From Oscillospiraceae bacterium (GTDB lineage Bacteria > Bacillota > Clostridia > Oscillospirales > Acutalibacteraceae), in the NCBI GenBank assembly GCA_910574995.1, contig CAJTCS010000009.1:1-64000 (forward strand): 64,000 bases of DNA. The letters are read 5' to 3'. The number at the start of each line of letters is the position of its first letter. Within the stretch, counting starts at the first letter, position 1. Positions 16,893 through 26,279 of this stretch are shown here, one piece after another. The translations under genes and the position numbers were made by a program. The notes under the pieces are model-generated. The model was not told where the DNA came from. It saw only the letters and a program-made list of their open reading frames with translations, and did no database searches.

Positions 16893-17261
16893 ATGAAAAA
16901 TTTTGGTTTTGGCCTGATGCGCCTGCCCACCACCGACCCCCAGAGTGCCGGGGCCATCGATGTGGAGCAGGTCAAGAAAATGGTGGACTTGTTCATCGAA
17001 AAAGGCTTTACTTACTTCGACACCGCCTGGATGTACCGCGGTTTCCAGAGCGAGCCTACCATTGGTGTTATCCTGTGCTCGCAGAAGGGTGAAGTAATCG
17101 TCAAATATTCTGTTTTGAATGATGCCCAACAGGTCTTTGCTTCGCGTTATCGTTTTGCCTTGCCCACGGCTGGGGAATTGCAGCGCGAAATTGAGCGTAG
17201 ACGGATTGAGGAACAGGAGGGCCGAGTATGCGGAGATTTACAAAATGGGTGCGGAAATTGA
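16893..17261 (+). pseudogene. Chimera: aldo/keto reductase N-terminus joined to DUF1016 C-terminus
   Basis: Residues 1-55 are a clear aldo/keto reductase start: FGFGLMRLPTT, VEQVKKMVDLFIEKGFTYFD and TAWMYRGFQSE, which includes the catalytic Asp and Tyr. From about residue 66 the sequence is the C-terminus of a DUF1016 (YhcG-type PD-(D/E)XK nuclease) protein: VIVKYSVLNDAQQVFASRYR and FALPTAGELQREIERR. The two have no natural reason to be joined. A deletion between an oxidoreductase gene and a mobile-element-linked nuclease gene is the simplest reading. Neither part can work. Confidence 0.7.
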
Positions 17262-17453
17262 CCGTATGCCCCACATACTCAGGCTTTGCCGGTGTCAAGC
17301 CCTATTTTTCAAAGTACCCGGCGATTTCCCCCATCCTCGTCTCCTGTTTCACATGGAAGGGGCAGCGGCTCCCGCAGTGACTGTACTTTCACGTAAATGC
17401 GGTTGACGGCGCACTGAAACTGCCCAGTAAAGCGATGGTAATAGATGGGAAAA

Positions 17454-17612
17454 CTAGCACTTCGCGTGGCAGTATTCGCAGGCCAGACAGCCGTTTATCT
17501 TCTTTTTGCATACGCCAATGATGTTGACTTCGTGGCCAGATTTCCGCGCACCTTCGGCGTAGGCGGCTAAGCCCAGCATAAGCCCCGCGCACAAAAGTAG
17601 ACTAACTTTCAT
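17454..17612 (-). pseudogene. Flavodoxin/NADPH-FMN reductase family fragment
   Basis: ATG 17612 overlaps the end of the LysR remnant. The frame reads MKVSLLLCAGLMLGLAAYAE, then GARKSGHEVNIIGVCKKKIN and GCLACEYCHAKC before TAG 17454. The part from LAAYAEGARKSG on matches the N-terminal third of NAD(P)H-dependent FMN reductases of the flavodoxin fold, with the characteristic GCLACEYC segment. The phosphate-binding loop is missing (a deletion near CAGLM) and the last two thirds are gone. Confidence 0.6.
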
Positions 17613-17964
17613 CTTCCAGCTCCCGCAGCTTTATAAGGAACTTCTCCGCCGCCTTTGTAAACACCTGATATTTCTTTCACAGCACAAACATGGGAATCTC
17701 TTTTTGCAGGGAAAGGGGCCGGAAACAAAGATTACTGTCCGCGCCGGCGTCCACGATTTTGTCAAAGGCCAGGGCATAGCCCATGCCCTCCTCCACCATC
17801 AGTGACCCGGAAAACAGCAGATTATAGCTGCCCACGATGTTCAGCTTTTCCTGCTTGCGCCCCAAAAGCTCAGGCAGAGCCGCATCGCACTGGGCCTGCC
17901 TGGAGACGATCAGGGGTTTGTCCCACAACTCCTTTGGGTCAATTGGAGAGATAAAAAAACCCAC
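17602..17964 (-). pseudogene. LysR regulator, C-terminal fragment with a nonsense codon
   Basis: The frame reads the effector-binding domain of a LysR-type regulator: KELWDKPLIVSRQAQCDAAL, KLNIVGSYNLLFSGSLMVEE and GMGYALAFDKIVDAGADSNL. After IPMFVL there is TGA where Trp is expected; the frame continues KKYQVFTKAAEKFLIKLREL to the natural end at 17602. The N-terminal helix-turn-helix half is missing. It probably once controlled the reductase gene that overlaps its end. Confidence 0.75.
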
Positions 17965-17991
17965 AATGGCTTTATTGCGGCGTTACCTGTG

Positions 17992-19356
17992 TCAAACCAA
18001 CAGCTTGCGCTTTTTCCAAATGCCGGAAAGGAAGTAGACCATCGCGGGGATAGCGGTGACATAGGTTGCCAAAGTGTAGCCTAAGAGCACGCCGAACATC
18101 CCCATATGCAACACCTGTTCAAACAGCAGACATAGGCCGATGCGGGCCACCACGCCGTCCATCAGGCCGATGATCAGGCTAAGCCTTGCGTTGCCGATAC
18201 CCTGGATGAAGGGGTTGAACGCCTGCATGATGGGGAAGGCAGGCATACCGATGAGGATGGTGGTCATCAAGAGCCCGGAAAGCCCCAGCACGGATTCATC
18301 CTGGGTGAAAATGGAGAACATCCCCCGTGGCCATATGGCAAAGCAGACAAAGGCCACCAGTGTAACGCTTACATTCACACAAAGAGCGTAGTACACCGTT
18401 TGCTTGGAACGTTTCACTTCTCCGGCGGCCATATTCTGGCCCACCATAGCCGAGACCGCCATGCTCACGGAATTTGTCAGGGTGGTGGGGATCATCTCCA
18501 CGCGCCGCCCCACGCCAAAGGCCGCCGACGCCGCCAAGCCGTACACATTGATAAAGCCGTTGATGAACAGCATGGAAATGGAGATGGCACTGTGCTGCAG
18601 GGCAGCGGGCAGGCCCAGCCGCAGGAGAATGGACAGGATGTTTTTGTGGATGCGGAAACTGTTGGGATGGAAGTCGAACCCAAACGCCTCCCGCTCCCGG
18701 TATAAGTACACGATGGAAATGAAGAACGACACAGCCTGGGCAATGATGGTCGCCCAGGCCGCTCCCGCGGCCTGTAAGCCCATAGGCCCTACAAAAAGGA
18801 GGTCCAACGCCACGTTTACCAGAGAGGCAATCCCGATAAAAACCAAAGGCCGTTTGCCGTCCCCCATGCCCCGCAAAATGGCGGAAATGGAATTGTACCC
18901 GTATGTAAACACAATGCCGCCGCTGCACACCAGCATATAGTCCGCCGCCTGGGAAAAGGATTCCTGGGGGACCTGCAAAAGCCGCAGCATAGGCGCGTGA
19001 AGGGCCAGGCCCACCACCGTCATGGCCGCCGCCATGATCAGCAGGGTGGAAAACAGGGTGCCAATGGTGTTCTTTATCCCCCCGCTGTCTTTTGAGCCCA
19101 CTTGCTGGGAGATGAGCACCTGCCCGGCTGAGGCAAAGCCCGTGGCAATGGTTGTCATCAGCATAATGATTTGGGAGGAGATGGTAACTGCCGACAGCCC
19201 GGTGCTGCCCACATACTGCCCCACCACAATCATGTCGATCATGGAATAGAGCATTTGCAGCAAATTCGACAGCATAAACGGAAGCGCCAGCCGTACCAGG
19301 TTGGAAAAGACGCCGCCCTTTGTCAAGTCTGTAACCATACTTTTTTGATTTGCCAT
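17992..19356 (-). CDS. MATE family efflux transporter
   Basis: This 454-residue, twelve-helix membrane protein has the two six-helix halves of the MATE family (NorM/DinF type): first half MLSNLLQMLYSMIDMIVVGQ, TGLSAVTISSQIIMLMTTIA and ASAGQVLISQQVGS; second half ALQHSAISISMLFINGFINV and ASAAFGVGRRVEMIP. It exports cationic drugs or metabolites in exchange for sodium or protons. The ATG follows a GAAAGGGA box. It is the first intact gene after the remnant zone. It may be read through from the sugar permease operon (87 bases upstream), but their roles differ. Confidence 0.92.
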   Translation of the reverse strand: MANQKSMVTDLTKGGVFSNLVRLALPFMLSNLLQMLYSMIDMIVVGQYVGSTGLSAVTISSQIIMLMTTIATGFASAGQVLISQQVGSKDSGGIKNTIGTLFSTLLIMAAAMTVVGLALHAPMLRLLQVPQESFSQAADYMLVCSGGIVFTYGYNSISAILRGMGDGKRPLVFIGIASLVNVALDLLFVGPMGLQAAGAAWATIIAQAVSFFISIVYLYREREAFGFDFHPNSFRIHKNILSILLRLGLPAALQHSAISISMLFINGFINVYGLAASAAFGVGRRVEMIPTTLTNSVSMAVSAMVGQNMAAGEVKRSKQTVYYALCVNVSVTLVAFVCFAIWPRGMFSIFTQDESVLGLSGLLMTTILIGMPAFPIMQAFNPFIQGIGNARLSLIIGLMDGVVARIGLCLLFEQVLHMGMFGVLLGYTLATYVTAIPAMVYFLSGIWKKRKLLV

Positions 19357-19443
19357 ATTAACTTCTATTCATCCCTTTCCTAATGGGTAGCCTGAATCCC
19401 CTTGTCCACACGCCGGGGTAAAGCGGCCATCCCCTCACCCCTT

Positions 19444-19854
19444 TCACGAAATGCGCACTTCCATCCCATCATGAAGGAAGTGGTTGTGGGGGCTTTTGAC
19501 AATGGGGTTTTCGGTGGAGACCGCGTCGTAAACAAACATGGTCCCTTCGTCGATCTCCTGGTAATTATAGGCCATGACCTGCTTCACCACATACCGCTTC
19601 CCCCAGGGGCCATCCTGCTGTTCCACAGTGCAAAAAACCATGCTGTCAGCGCCTTGATACAAGCAGTCCTTTGGCATCCTACCGTTTTCTATCCGCACCA
19701 ATTCAACCAATGGAAGCTGCTTTTCATAAGCCGTCAGGCTGTAAGCGGTTGCGCCAACCACAACCAGCAAATATACAAGCGATATGAATATGTATACGAT
19801 ACGGGATATGGGGGGCCCGCCCTTTTTTAGTATATCTGCCGTACGCTTTGCCAT
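19444..19854 (-). CDS. Single-pass membrane protein downstream of the sugar permeases
   Basis: This 136-residue protein has one membrane helix at about residues 18-40 (RIVYIFISLVYLLVVVGATA) and an outside domain of about 95 residues with two Cys (CLYQ, FCTV) and conserved-looking aromatic positions. It starts 15 bases after the MalG-like gene and is probably in the same operon. It matches no family I recognise. An accessory subunit of the transporter is a guess from position only. Confidence 0.65.
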   Translation of the reverse strand: MAKRTADILKKGGPPISRIVYIFISLVYLLVVVGATAYSLTAYEKQLPLVELVRIENGRMPKDCLYQGADSMVFCTVEQQDGPWGKRYVVKQVMAYNYQEIDEGTMFVYDAVSTENPIVKSPHNHFLHDGMEVRIS

Positions 19855-19869
19855 GGGATCTTCCCCCTT

Positions 19870-20742
19870 TCACGATTTAAGACTGGAAAGCGCGATGCCC
19901 TCGGTCAAGTAATCCTGGCCCAACAAGAATACCAGCAGCGCGGGGATCAGATAGAAAACAGACACCGCGAAGAACATGCCCGGGTCGCCGGTGACCACGC
20001 TGCCCAAGTATACGGACAGCGGGTTCCCATAAATATTTTTAATGAATACTACCGCTTGATCCACTATGTTCCAGTTGTCTGCAAACAGCAGCACCGCCAA
20101 CGCAGCCACCACAGAATGCAGGTTGGGCCGCACAATGTACCAATAACTTTTCCAGGGCCCCGCTCCATCCAAGGCGGCGGCCTCCATACATTCTTTGGGG
20201 AAGTTTTTCAGCTGCTGGCGGATCAGGAATACCCCCAAGGGGTGGAACAGCGACGGCAGGATGATGGCCAAATAACTCTCCCGGATGTTCAGCCAGCCCG
20301 CCACAATAAAGTTGGGCACCAAGAGGATCTGGGTGGGCATGAGCATCACAATAATATACATGAAAAATATAGATTCTTTATACTTCCACCGTATATTCTC
20401 CAACCCATATGCAGCCAGAGGCGCCAGCACGCACTGTCCCAAGAGGACCGGGACCACCAGCAAAACCGAGTTCCAGAACATGCGCAGGTAGCCGGGGCTG
20501 TCCAGCAGCAATTCCTTGTATTGGTCCAAAGTCGGCTTTTGCGGAAGCAGCCCAAAGCGCACAAAATGGATGCCGTGGGAGGCGAAGTCACCGGCGTTTG
20601 ATTCCAAAATTTCAGAGGCGTAACGGCTGATAATTTCGCCGCTTCCCATAAAGGAATTGGCGAAAATAAAGACAATTGGGAACACGGATACCGCCGCCGA
20701 AAGCACAATGCTGGCTATAGGGATGACACGCCGGTTCCTCAT
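19870..20742 (-). CDS. Carbohydrate ABC transporter permease, MalG type
   Basis: This 290-residue protein has six membrane helices, with the EAA loop that contacts the ATPase at about residues 185-200 (CMEAAALDGAGPWKSYWYIV). The N-terminal helix is followed by a longer outside loop, as is common in this clade. It forms a heterodimer with the MalF-type permease encoded 12 bases upstream. The binding protein and the ATPase are not in the operon; Firmicutes often share one MsmX-like ATPase among several sugar transporters. Confidence 0.9.
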   Translation of the reverse strand: MRNRRVIPIASIVLSAAVSVFPIVFIFANSFMGSGEIISRYASEILESNAGDFASHGIHFVRFGLLPQKPTLDQYKELLLDSPGYLRMFWNSVLLVVPVLLGQCVLAPLAAYGLENIRWKYKESIFFMYIIVMLMPTQILLVPNFIVAGWLNIRESYLAIILPSLFHPLGVFLIRQQLKNFPKECMEAAALDGAGPWKSYWYIVRPNLHSVVAALAVLLFADNWNIVDQAVVFIKNIYGNPLSVYLGSVVTGDPGMFFAVSVFYLIPALLVFLLGQDYLTEGIALSSLKS

Positions 20743-20754
20743 AAAACCACCCCC

Positions 20755-21606
20755 TTACTGATAGGCGTCCGTCACACGCTTTTGTGCGTAAAACACGACA
20801 AGTAAAGCCATACCAATCACCAAAAATAAAATGTAAGCGGCGCTGGATAGTTTCTGCATATTCAACGACAAAAACTGGTTGTTCATATAATGCTGCAGCA
20901 TGTAAATGTCTGGGCTTGGATAGGCCCCATAAAGCATATATACCTCTTTAAACACCTTAAAACTGTTGACAATACTCATCAATAATACCACAAAAGTAGT
21001 GGGGGAAAGGTACACCCAGGTCACATTTGTAAATTGTCTCCACTTGCCCGCGCCCTCCAAAGCCATCTGCTCATAATAGGTTTGGGGGATCCAGTTAAGG
21101 CCCGACCAAAACAATACAATATTGTAGCTCACATTTTTCCACAAAAAGACCACGACCAGCACGCCCATGACCCAACTGTTCTGCGCCAACCATTCGTGGG
21201 GAACACCGGCTTGCAGAAGCCACTTTTGCAGCAACCCGTTGCTGTCAAGCAGCACTTTCCAGAAATAAACAATTGTGCCCGACGGCACCACCAATGGCAG
21301 CAGCAGCATGGTGGCAAGGGGCCTGCCGCGCTTCATCCCTTGCAAACACAGGGATAAAAACAGCGAAACCGCCATGCCAATGGGCACCGAAACGCCAACA
21401 AATATACAGGTATTCAACGCGGCCGACTGGAACAGGGAATTGGAAAGGGTGTCTATAAAATTTTGCAGCCCAACAAATCGTTGGGAACCCATATTGTCGA
21501 TAAGCGCGTAATACAGCGAAAACAAAAACGGGACCGCGTAAAACAGCAGTACGCCTAACAGGCTTGGCAAAAGGAAAAGCCAATAGATCTTCGCACGTTT
21601 TTTCAC
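20755..21606 (-). CDS. Carbohydrate ABC transporter permease, MalF type
   Basis: I start the protein at GTG 21606 (MKKRAKIYWLFLLPSLLGVL) because GGAGG lies about eight bases upstream; the ATG at 21627 sits before that box. It has six helices and the EAA loop at about residues 176-190 (YEQMALEGAGKWRQFTNVTW). It is the partner of the MalG-type permease. The promoter at 21791-21820 probably serves this operon. The transported sugar is not known. Confidence 0.9.
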   Translation of the reverse strand: MKKRAKIYWLFLLPSLLGVLLFYAVPFLFSLYYALIDNMGSQRFVGLQNFIDTLSNSLFQSAALNTCIFVGVSVPIGMAVSLFLSLCLQGMKRGRPLATMLLLPLVVPSGTIVYFWKVLLDSNGLLQKWLLQAGVPHEWLAQNSWVMGVLVVVFLWKNVSYNIVLFWSGLNWIPQTYYEQMALEGAGKWRQFTNVTWVYLSPTTFVVLLMSIVNSFKVFKEVYMLYGAYPSPDIYMLQHYMNNQFLSLNMQKLSSAAYILFLVIGMALLVVFYAQKRVTDAYQ

Positions 21607-22288
21607 AAGCCCACCTCCTCCTTCCATCCTTCCGCGGCGGAAATCCTCGTGGAAGCATCCGGCCGTTTTCCTGTTGGAAAACTTTATCCACCCCGGCTAA
21701 AAAGCATTATAAGTACGGTTTTACCCCTTCGTGATAAAAGGGTCTATAATAAGCGGCTTTCCCTGTAAAGGGGAATACATATTATAATAAAGTATACTTA
21801 CAATCCAGGCAGCTTGTCAATAGGGAATATCGCAGGGGCTTCCTTGAAACCGGGATAGGAACGAACGGGGAATTGCGGCGTACCGCAACATAGTACAGGC
21901 CCGCCGGGCAAACCCTATAAAGCCGTTAAAACGCTATTTAAGAAGAACGCGCCTATGCCCATAACTGGATGGCCTTGCAGGGGAACCGTATTCAAATATA
22001 AGAAGGGAAGCTTGAAAAGTCGTTGGCACACTGGACGCAATTTGGCGAAAAAGATGGTGAAAAGGGGCCCTGCATGTGCTATAATATATGTAGATATGTC
22101 AAATCCCTTCCCGCCACGGGAAAGGGCAAAATAAGGCGGCCGGAAAGACGGGGATTATGTTTATAAATATACTTCAAAGGAGAACCTGAAGGGTCCTTAT
22201 AAGGCTATACGCAAGCCCCTCCCCCATGTCTAAAAAGAGACGCCTTAAAAATTTGCCAACAATATTTTCATAGAAGGAAGATGCGCAT
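21607..22288. other. Long intergenic region with divergent promoters
   Basis: No gene is seen in 680 bases. The leftward promoter lies at 21791-21820. A possible rightward -10, TATAAT (22080-22085), has only a weak -35. Several short inverted repeats occur (for example around 21720-21775). The solute-binding protein gene expected with the sugar permeases is absent. Confidence 0.5.
21791..21820 (-). promoter_or_regulatory. Promoter of the sugar permease operon
   Basis: On the minus strand TTGACA (21820-21815), an 18-base spacer and TATACT (21796-21791) lie about 185 bases before the GTG start, which leaves a long leader. Confidence 0.65.
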
Positions 22289-23830
22289 ATGGTTGCCAAA
22301 ACCCACAGCATGGGCCTTTACGGCATGAACGCTTTCCCAGTGGAGGTGGAAACAGACCTTTCCGGCGGGCTGCCCGCTTTCGAGGTGGTGGGCCTGCCCG
22401 GCGCCGCTGTGAAGGAATCCCGGGACAGGGTGCGGGCGGCCCTGAAAAACTGCGGCTTCGATTTCCCCGTCAGCCGCATCACCATGAACCTGGCCCCCGC
22501 CGGCAAGCGGAAAGAGGGCCCCCTGTATGACCTCCCTTTGCTGCTGTCCCTTCTGCAGGCCTCCCGGCAGCTTCTGTGCCAGATAGACGACGCGGTTTTC
22601 CTGGGGGAGCTTTCCCTTTCCGGGGGGCTGCGCCCGGTGCGGGGGGTGCTGCCCATGGCGGCCGTGGCCAAAGAAGCCGGCTTCCGCCGCTTGTTCGTCC
22701 CCCAGGCAAACGCCCAGGAGGGGGCGGTGGTCCAGGGCCTGGAGGTATACCCCGTACAAGACGTCCCCCAGCTGGTCGCCCATTTGCGGGGGGAGGCCCC
22801 CATACCGCCCGCCCTGCCTGCCCAGGCCCCGGAAAGCCTGCTGCCCCAGCTGGATTTTGCCGACGTAAAGGGCCAAAACGAGGTGAAGCGCGCCCTGGAG
22901 ATTGCCGCCAGCGGCAGCCACAGCATTTTGATGCTGGGGCCCCCGGGCTCTGGCAAAAGCATGCTGGCCAAACGCCTGCCTTCCATCCTGCCAGACATGA
23001 CCTTTGAGGAGTCTTTGGAGGCCACCAAGGTCCATTCCATCGCGGGGCTGCTGCCATCCGGGGGTTCCCTGCTGCAAAGCCGCCCCTTCCGCTCCCCCCA
23101 CCACACCGTTTCCAGCGTGGGGCTTTCCGGGGGCGGGGCCCTCCCGCGGCCCGGGGAGATTTCCCTGGCCCACCAGGGCGTATTGTTCCTAGACGAGCTT
23201 CCGGAATTTTCCAAGGACGCCATGGAGGTGCTGCGCCAGCCCATGGAGGACGGCCTGGTCACCATCTCCCGGGCAGGGGGGAACGCCTCTTACCCTTGCC
23301 GCTTCATGCTGGTGGCCGCTATGAATCCTTGCCCCTGCGGGTATTTTGGGCACCCCACCCGGCACTGCACCTGTTCGCCCCGGGCGGTAGACCGCTATCT
23401 TGGGCGTATCTCCGGCCCTTTGCTGGACAGGCTGGACCTGCATATCGAAGTACCCCCGGTAGATTTTGAATCCCTCTCTGCGCCGGGGGCGGCCGAGCCT
23501 TCTTCCCAGGTGCGGGCCCGGGTGAACGCCGCCCGCCAGCGGCAGACCGCCCGCTATCATGGCGAGGGCTTCACCTGCAATGGCCACCTGCCCCCCAGCC
23601 GCCTGCGGGAAGCCTGCCCCACCACGGCGGAAGCAGAGCGCCTTCTGCGCCGGGCCTTTGAAAAATTCGGCTTTTCCGCCCGCACCTATGACCGGGTCTT
23701 GAAAGTGTCCCGTACTATAGCCGACCTGGACGGTGAAGACGTAATCGGCTCCTCCCACGCCGCCGAGGCCCTCCAGTACCGCATCTTAGACCGGAAGTAC
23801 TGGCAGCGCCCCGCCTCCCGGGGGTATTAG
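22289..23830 (+). CDS. comM: YifB/ComM family Mg-chelatase-like AAA+ ATPase
   Basis: This 513-residue protein has the full YifB layout: a Lon-like N-terminal domain (1-180), an AAA+ module with Walker A GPPGSGKS (217-224) and Walker B GVLFLDELPEF (297-307), the cysteine cluster PCPCGYFG (348-350) with CTC (360-362), and the C-terminal Mg_chelatase domain. ComM is a helicase that extends branch migration during natural transformation; in non-competent species its role is less clear. It stands alone, with GAAGGAAG before the ATG. The name is by family. Confidence 0.93.
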   Translation: MVAKTHSMGLYGMNAFPVEVETDLSGGLPAFEVVGLPGAAVKESRDRVRAALKNCGFDFPVSRITMNLAPAGKRKEGPLYDLPLLLSLLQASRQLLCQIDDAVFLGELSLSGGLRPVRGVLPMAAVAKEAGFRRLFVPQANAQEGAVVQGLEVYPVQDVPQLVAHLRGEAPIPPALPAQAPESLLPQLDFADVKGQNEVKRALEIAASGSHSILMLGPPGSGKSMLAKRLPSILPDMTFEESLEATKVHSIAGLLPSGGSLLQSRPFRSPHHTVSSVGLSGGGALPRPGEISLAHQGVLFLDELPEFSKDAMEVLRQPMEDGLVTISRAGGNASYPCRFMLVAAMNPCPCGYFGHPTRHCTCSPRAVDRYLGRISGPLLDRLDLHIEVPPVDFESLSAPGAAEPSSQVRARVNAARQRQTARYHGEGFTCNGHLPPSRLREACPTTAEAERLLRRAFEKFGFSARTYDRVLKVSRTIADLDGEDVIGSSHAAEALQYRILDRKYWQRPASRGY

Positions 23831-23885
23831 GGCGCGCCCGCACCGTGCCCCGCGCCCGCCTTCACGGTACGCTGCGGCGGGCCCT

Positions 23886-24974
23886 TTAAGCGTCCGGGGC
23901 AAGGCGCGTCACCTGGACGGAGGCCTTTACCTGGTAGCGGCAGGCTGCCATGCCCTGCGGCCAGTCTTGGCCCTGGCTGCGCCAATAGGCTGGCGACCAC
24001 CGGTAAAGCAGGTTGCCAAAACCAAAAATATCGCAGCGGTCCTTCAAGACGGCCTGTTCCAGGGCCGACAGCACCTCGCTTTCTATAAGCTGGGCGGCCT
24101 GGCCCTCGATCTCCCGGTAGGCGGCCGCGTCCAGGCGGCTCCTCCCCCCGGAAACCGCGCTTACATCCGCCTGGGCTTCTACCGTGATGGTAAACGCCGG
24201 CCGGCCCCCTTCCAGCGCCGGGGTTATTTTCCCCCGGGCTTTAGACAAGGACAGCGTCACCGCGCCAAACCCGCCGGACACAACGGCCTCGCCCTTTTCC
24301 AGCCGGCCCTTTGCCGCCAGATAGCCCCGGGTCTGCTCCAGGCTTAGCATGCCTTTCGATTTATACCCGTCAAAGTAGGCGGTGGCCGCCACCTCTACGC
24401 CGGCGTCCCCGGCCCGAAGCACCGGAAGCACCGGGGAAGAGCCCTCGCGCTTCACGCCGTTTACAAAGTCCAGTATCTCCGCCCCCAGGGCCTTGCCGGT
24501 AGTCTGGCCGCTGTCGCTTAACTGCTGAAGCTCTGACATCTTCAGCAGTTTCCCGTCTTTTTCGTACGAGAGGATCTCCTCCGCCGCCCCCTCTGCCAGG
24601 AACATCTGCACGGCCGGGCGGGTGTTGTAATAACGGACAAAGAAATCCAGGCAGCTGTCCAGCCCTTGGCGGGCGCAGCCGCTGCCAAAAACCACCAGGT
24701 AGTTATGGGAATAGAAGGGCTCGCGCCCGGTGGAAAGGGAAAGGTTTGTCAGGGCTTCCAGCACCGAGCGCCCCTGGCACCGGAAAAATTCCTCCCCCTC
24801 ATCCTGGGGGGACATGGAGGAACGTACGGTTACGATGAACCCATCCGGGGCCGTATCCACCCCGATGCCGTGTATCAGCAAACGCTGGTACAGCTCCCGG
24901 TATCCACAGCCGGCCAGGGACAGGCACATACAGCCCGCAAGGAACAGGCACAAAGCCTTCTTGGCAGCTTTCAT
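23886..24974 (-). CDS. gerC: Spore germination protein GerC (Ger(x)C family)
   Basis: ATG 24974 starts a lipoprotein: a signal peptide with lipobox LAGC (Cys23), then the Ger(x)C domains (RLLIHGIGVDTAPDGFIVTV; MLSLEQTRGYLAAKGRLEKG). The length of 362 residues fits the family. GerC is the lipid-anchored C subunit of germinant receptors in the spore inner membrane. The gene follows gerB with two bases between stop and start, so all three are one operon. A longer upstream frame exists but lies inside gerB and is not real. Confidence 0.93.
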   Translation of the reverse strand: MKAAKKALCLFLAGCMCLSLAGCGYRELYQRLLIHGIGVDTAPDGFIVTVRSSMSPQDEGEEFFRCQGRSVLEALTNLSLSTGREPFYSHNYLVVFGSGCARQGLDSCLDFFVRYYNTRPAVQMFLAEGAAEEILSYEKDGKLLKMSELQQLSDSGQTTGKALGAEILDFVNGVKREGSSPVLPVLRAGDAGVEVAATAYFDGYKSKGMLSLEQTRGYLAAKGRLEKGEAVVSGGFGAVTLSLSKARGKITPALEGGRPAFTITVEAQADVSAVSGGRSRLDAAAYREIEGQAAQLIESEVLSALEQAVLKDRCDIFGFGNLLYRWSPAYWRSQGQDWPQGMAACRYQVKASVQVTRLAPDA

Positions 24975-24976
24975 GG

Positions 24977-26080
24977 TCACGCCCCCTCCCCTTTTGCCTT
25001 TTGCAGATCCCTTCTCCCCCGCAGCAGGTCCGCCGCCAGCACCAGCAAAGGCAGGGCGAAGCCCGTTGCAACCGTACAGAAGAACAGGAACCAGGTGTCC
25101 AGCAGGAAGTGCTGCACCAGGGGTACGCCCGCCGTGCACAGGGCCAGGGCCAGCATCAGCGCCGCCGCCCACCAGGCCCCTGCCTTTTCCTCCCCGGGCT
25201 TTTTGCGTAAAGAGGACACGCACACCCGGCAGCCATAGATGTCCACGGCCAGCTTCACAACCAGGCCCATCATCCACACCCCGGTAAACACTGCGTCCAG
25301 CCGCTGCATGGAACGCACCTGGGTGATGGAAGCCAGGGCGTGCACGGGGAAATTCTGGGTATAGGCGTACCGGCCCAGGCACCCCACCACCAGCAGCAGA
25401 AGAAGGCCCACAAAGGCCGCCGTGCCCCCGGCCCAACAGGCAAACCCCAGGCCCTTCCTCCCCTTTACCATGGGCAGCAGCACGGCCATGTCCGCAAAGA
25501 TGGACGTGCGGGCGATGAACAGCACCGTACCCTTTATGGTCTGGGAAAAGCCGTTATAGAACAGGGGCTCCAGGTTTTCTATGGAAAACCGCCCCGCCAC
25601 AATGCCGAACACCAGCCCGCAGCCCAGCAGCAGCGCCACCAACACGCAGGTGGCGCACCGGGCTACGGTCTCAATGCCCCGCAGGGCCCCATATAGGGCC
25701 GCCGCCACCAGGGCCGCCGCCACGAACCCGGCGGAAAAGGCCGGGTTTACCGTGTCCATCAGGAAAAGCTGGAACAGCGCCAACGAGGTGCCGTTTATCA
25801 GGACAAAATACAAGAAATATACAATGGGCAGCAGCCTGCCCAAAATGCCCATATCTTCTACCGCCGCCCGGCCTATGGTCAGCTCCGGCCTACGCCTGTG
25901 CAAGCCCCACACCGGCAGGGCAATGAGGAACCCCAGCCCCATGGCCAACACGTAGGAAACGATATTGTCCAGCATATTCTCGCCCCCGGTATACTGGGCG
26001 TTCAGGGCGATGGTGACCACCACCCGGGCCACGAACATGCTGATAAAGAATTGGGCTGCGCTGATCTTCCGCTTTCCCAT
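24977..26080 (-). CDS. gerB: Spore germination protein GerB (permease-like subunit)
   Basis: About 367 residues with ten membrane helices of the GerAB/amino-acid permease family (KISAAQFFISMFVARVVVTI; TIGRAAVEDMGILGRLLPIV). The start is the second ATG (26080), which has GGAGG eight bases upstream; the first ATG (26086) is too close to it. GerB binds the germinant in receptors of this type. It lies between gerA and gerC. Confidence 0.92.
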   Translation of the reverse strand: MGKRKISAAQFFISMFVARVVVTIALNAQYTGGENMLDNIVSYVLAMGLGFLIALPVWGLHRRRPELTIGRAAVEDMGILGRLLPIVYFLYFVLINGTSLALFQLFLMDTVNPAFSAGFVAAALVAAALYGALRGIETVARCATCVLVALLLGCGLVFGIVAGRFSIENLEPLFYNGFSQTIKGTVLFIARTSIFADMAVLLPMVKGRKGLGFACWAGGTAAFVGLLLLLVVGCLGRYAYTQNFPVHALASITQVRSMQRLDAVFTGVWMMGLVVKLAVDIYGCRVCVSSLRKKPGEEKAGAWWAAALMLALALCTAGVPLVQHFLLDTWFLFFCTVATGFALPLLVLAADLLRGRRDLQKAKGEGA

Positions 26081-26279
26081 AGGCATAGCCTCCTTTTCCG
26101 TTCTCTTTGGTCTGCTTGCGCCCCGGGGAGGGGGCTTTTAGCCTTGCCTGCCGGCCCGGTGGGTTTGCGGCTTGTCTGCCAGCGGCAGAGGCTCGCCTTA
26201 AACCGGCCAGGGCGGCGCACCCCAAGGGCGTACTTGCTATGGCAGTGCTTTCGCCGCTTGCCAAACCGGCCGGCAGGTG

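Noticed and set aside
22268-23265. Minus-strand frames of about 300 codons
   Set aside because: Antisense to the YifB/ComM gene, which has all its motifs.
24975-25436. Extended start of the gerC frame
   Set aside because: The extension lies inside gerB. The lipoprotein signal peptide begins at ATG 24974.
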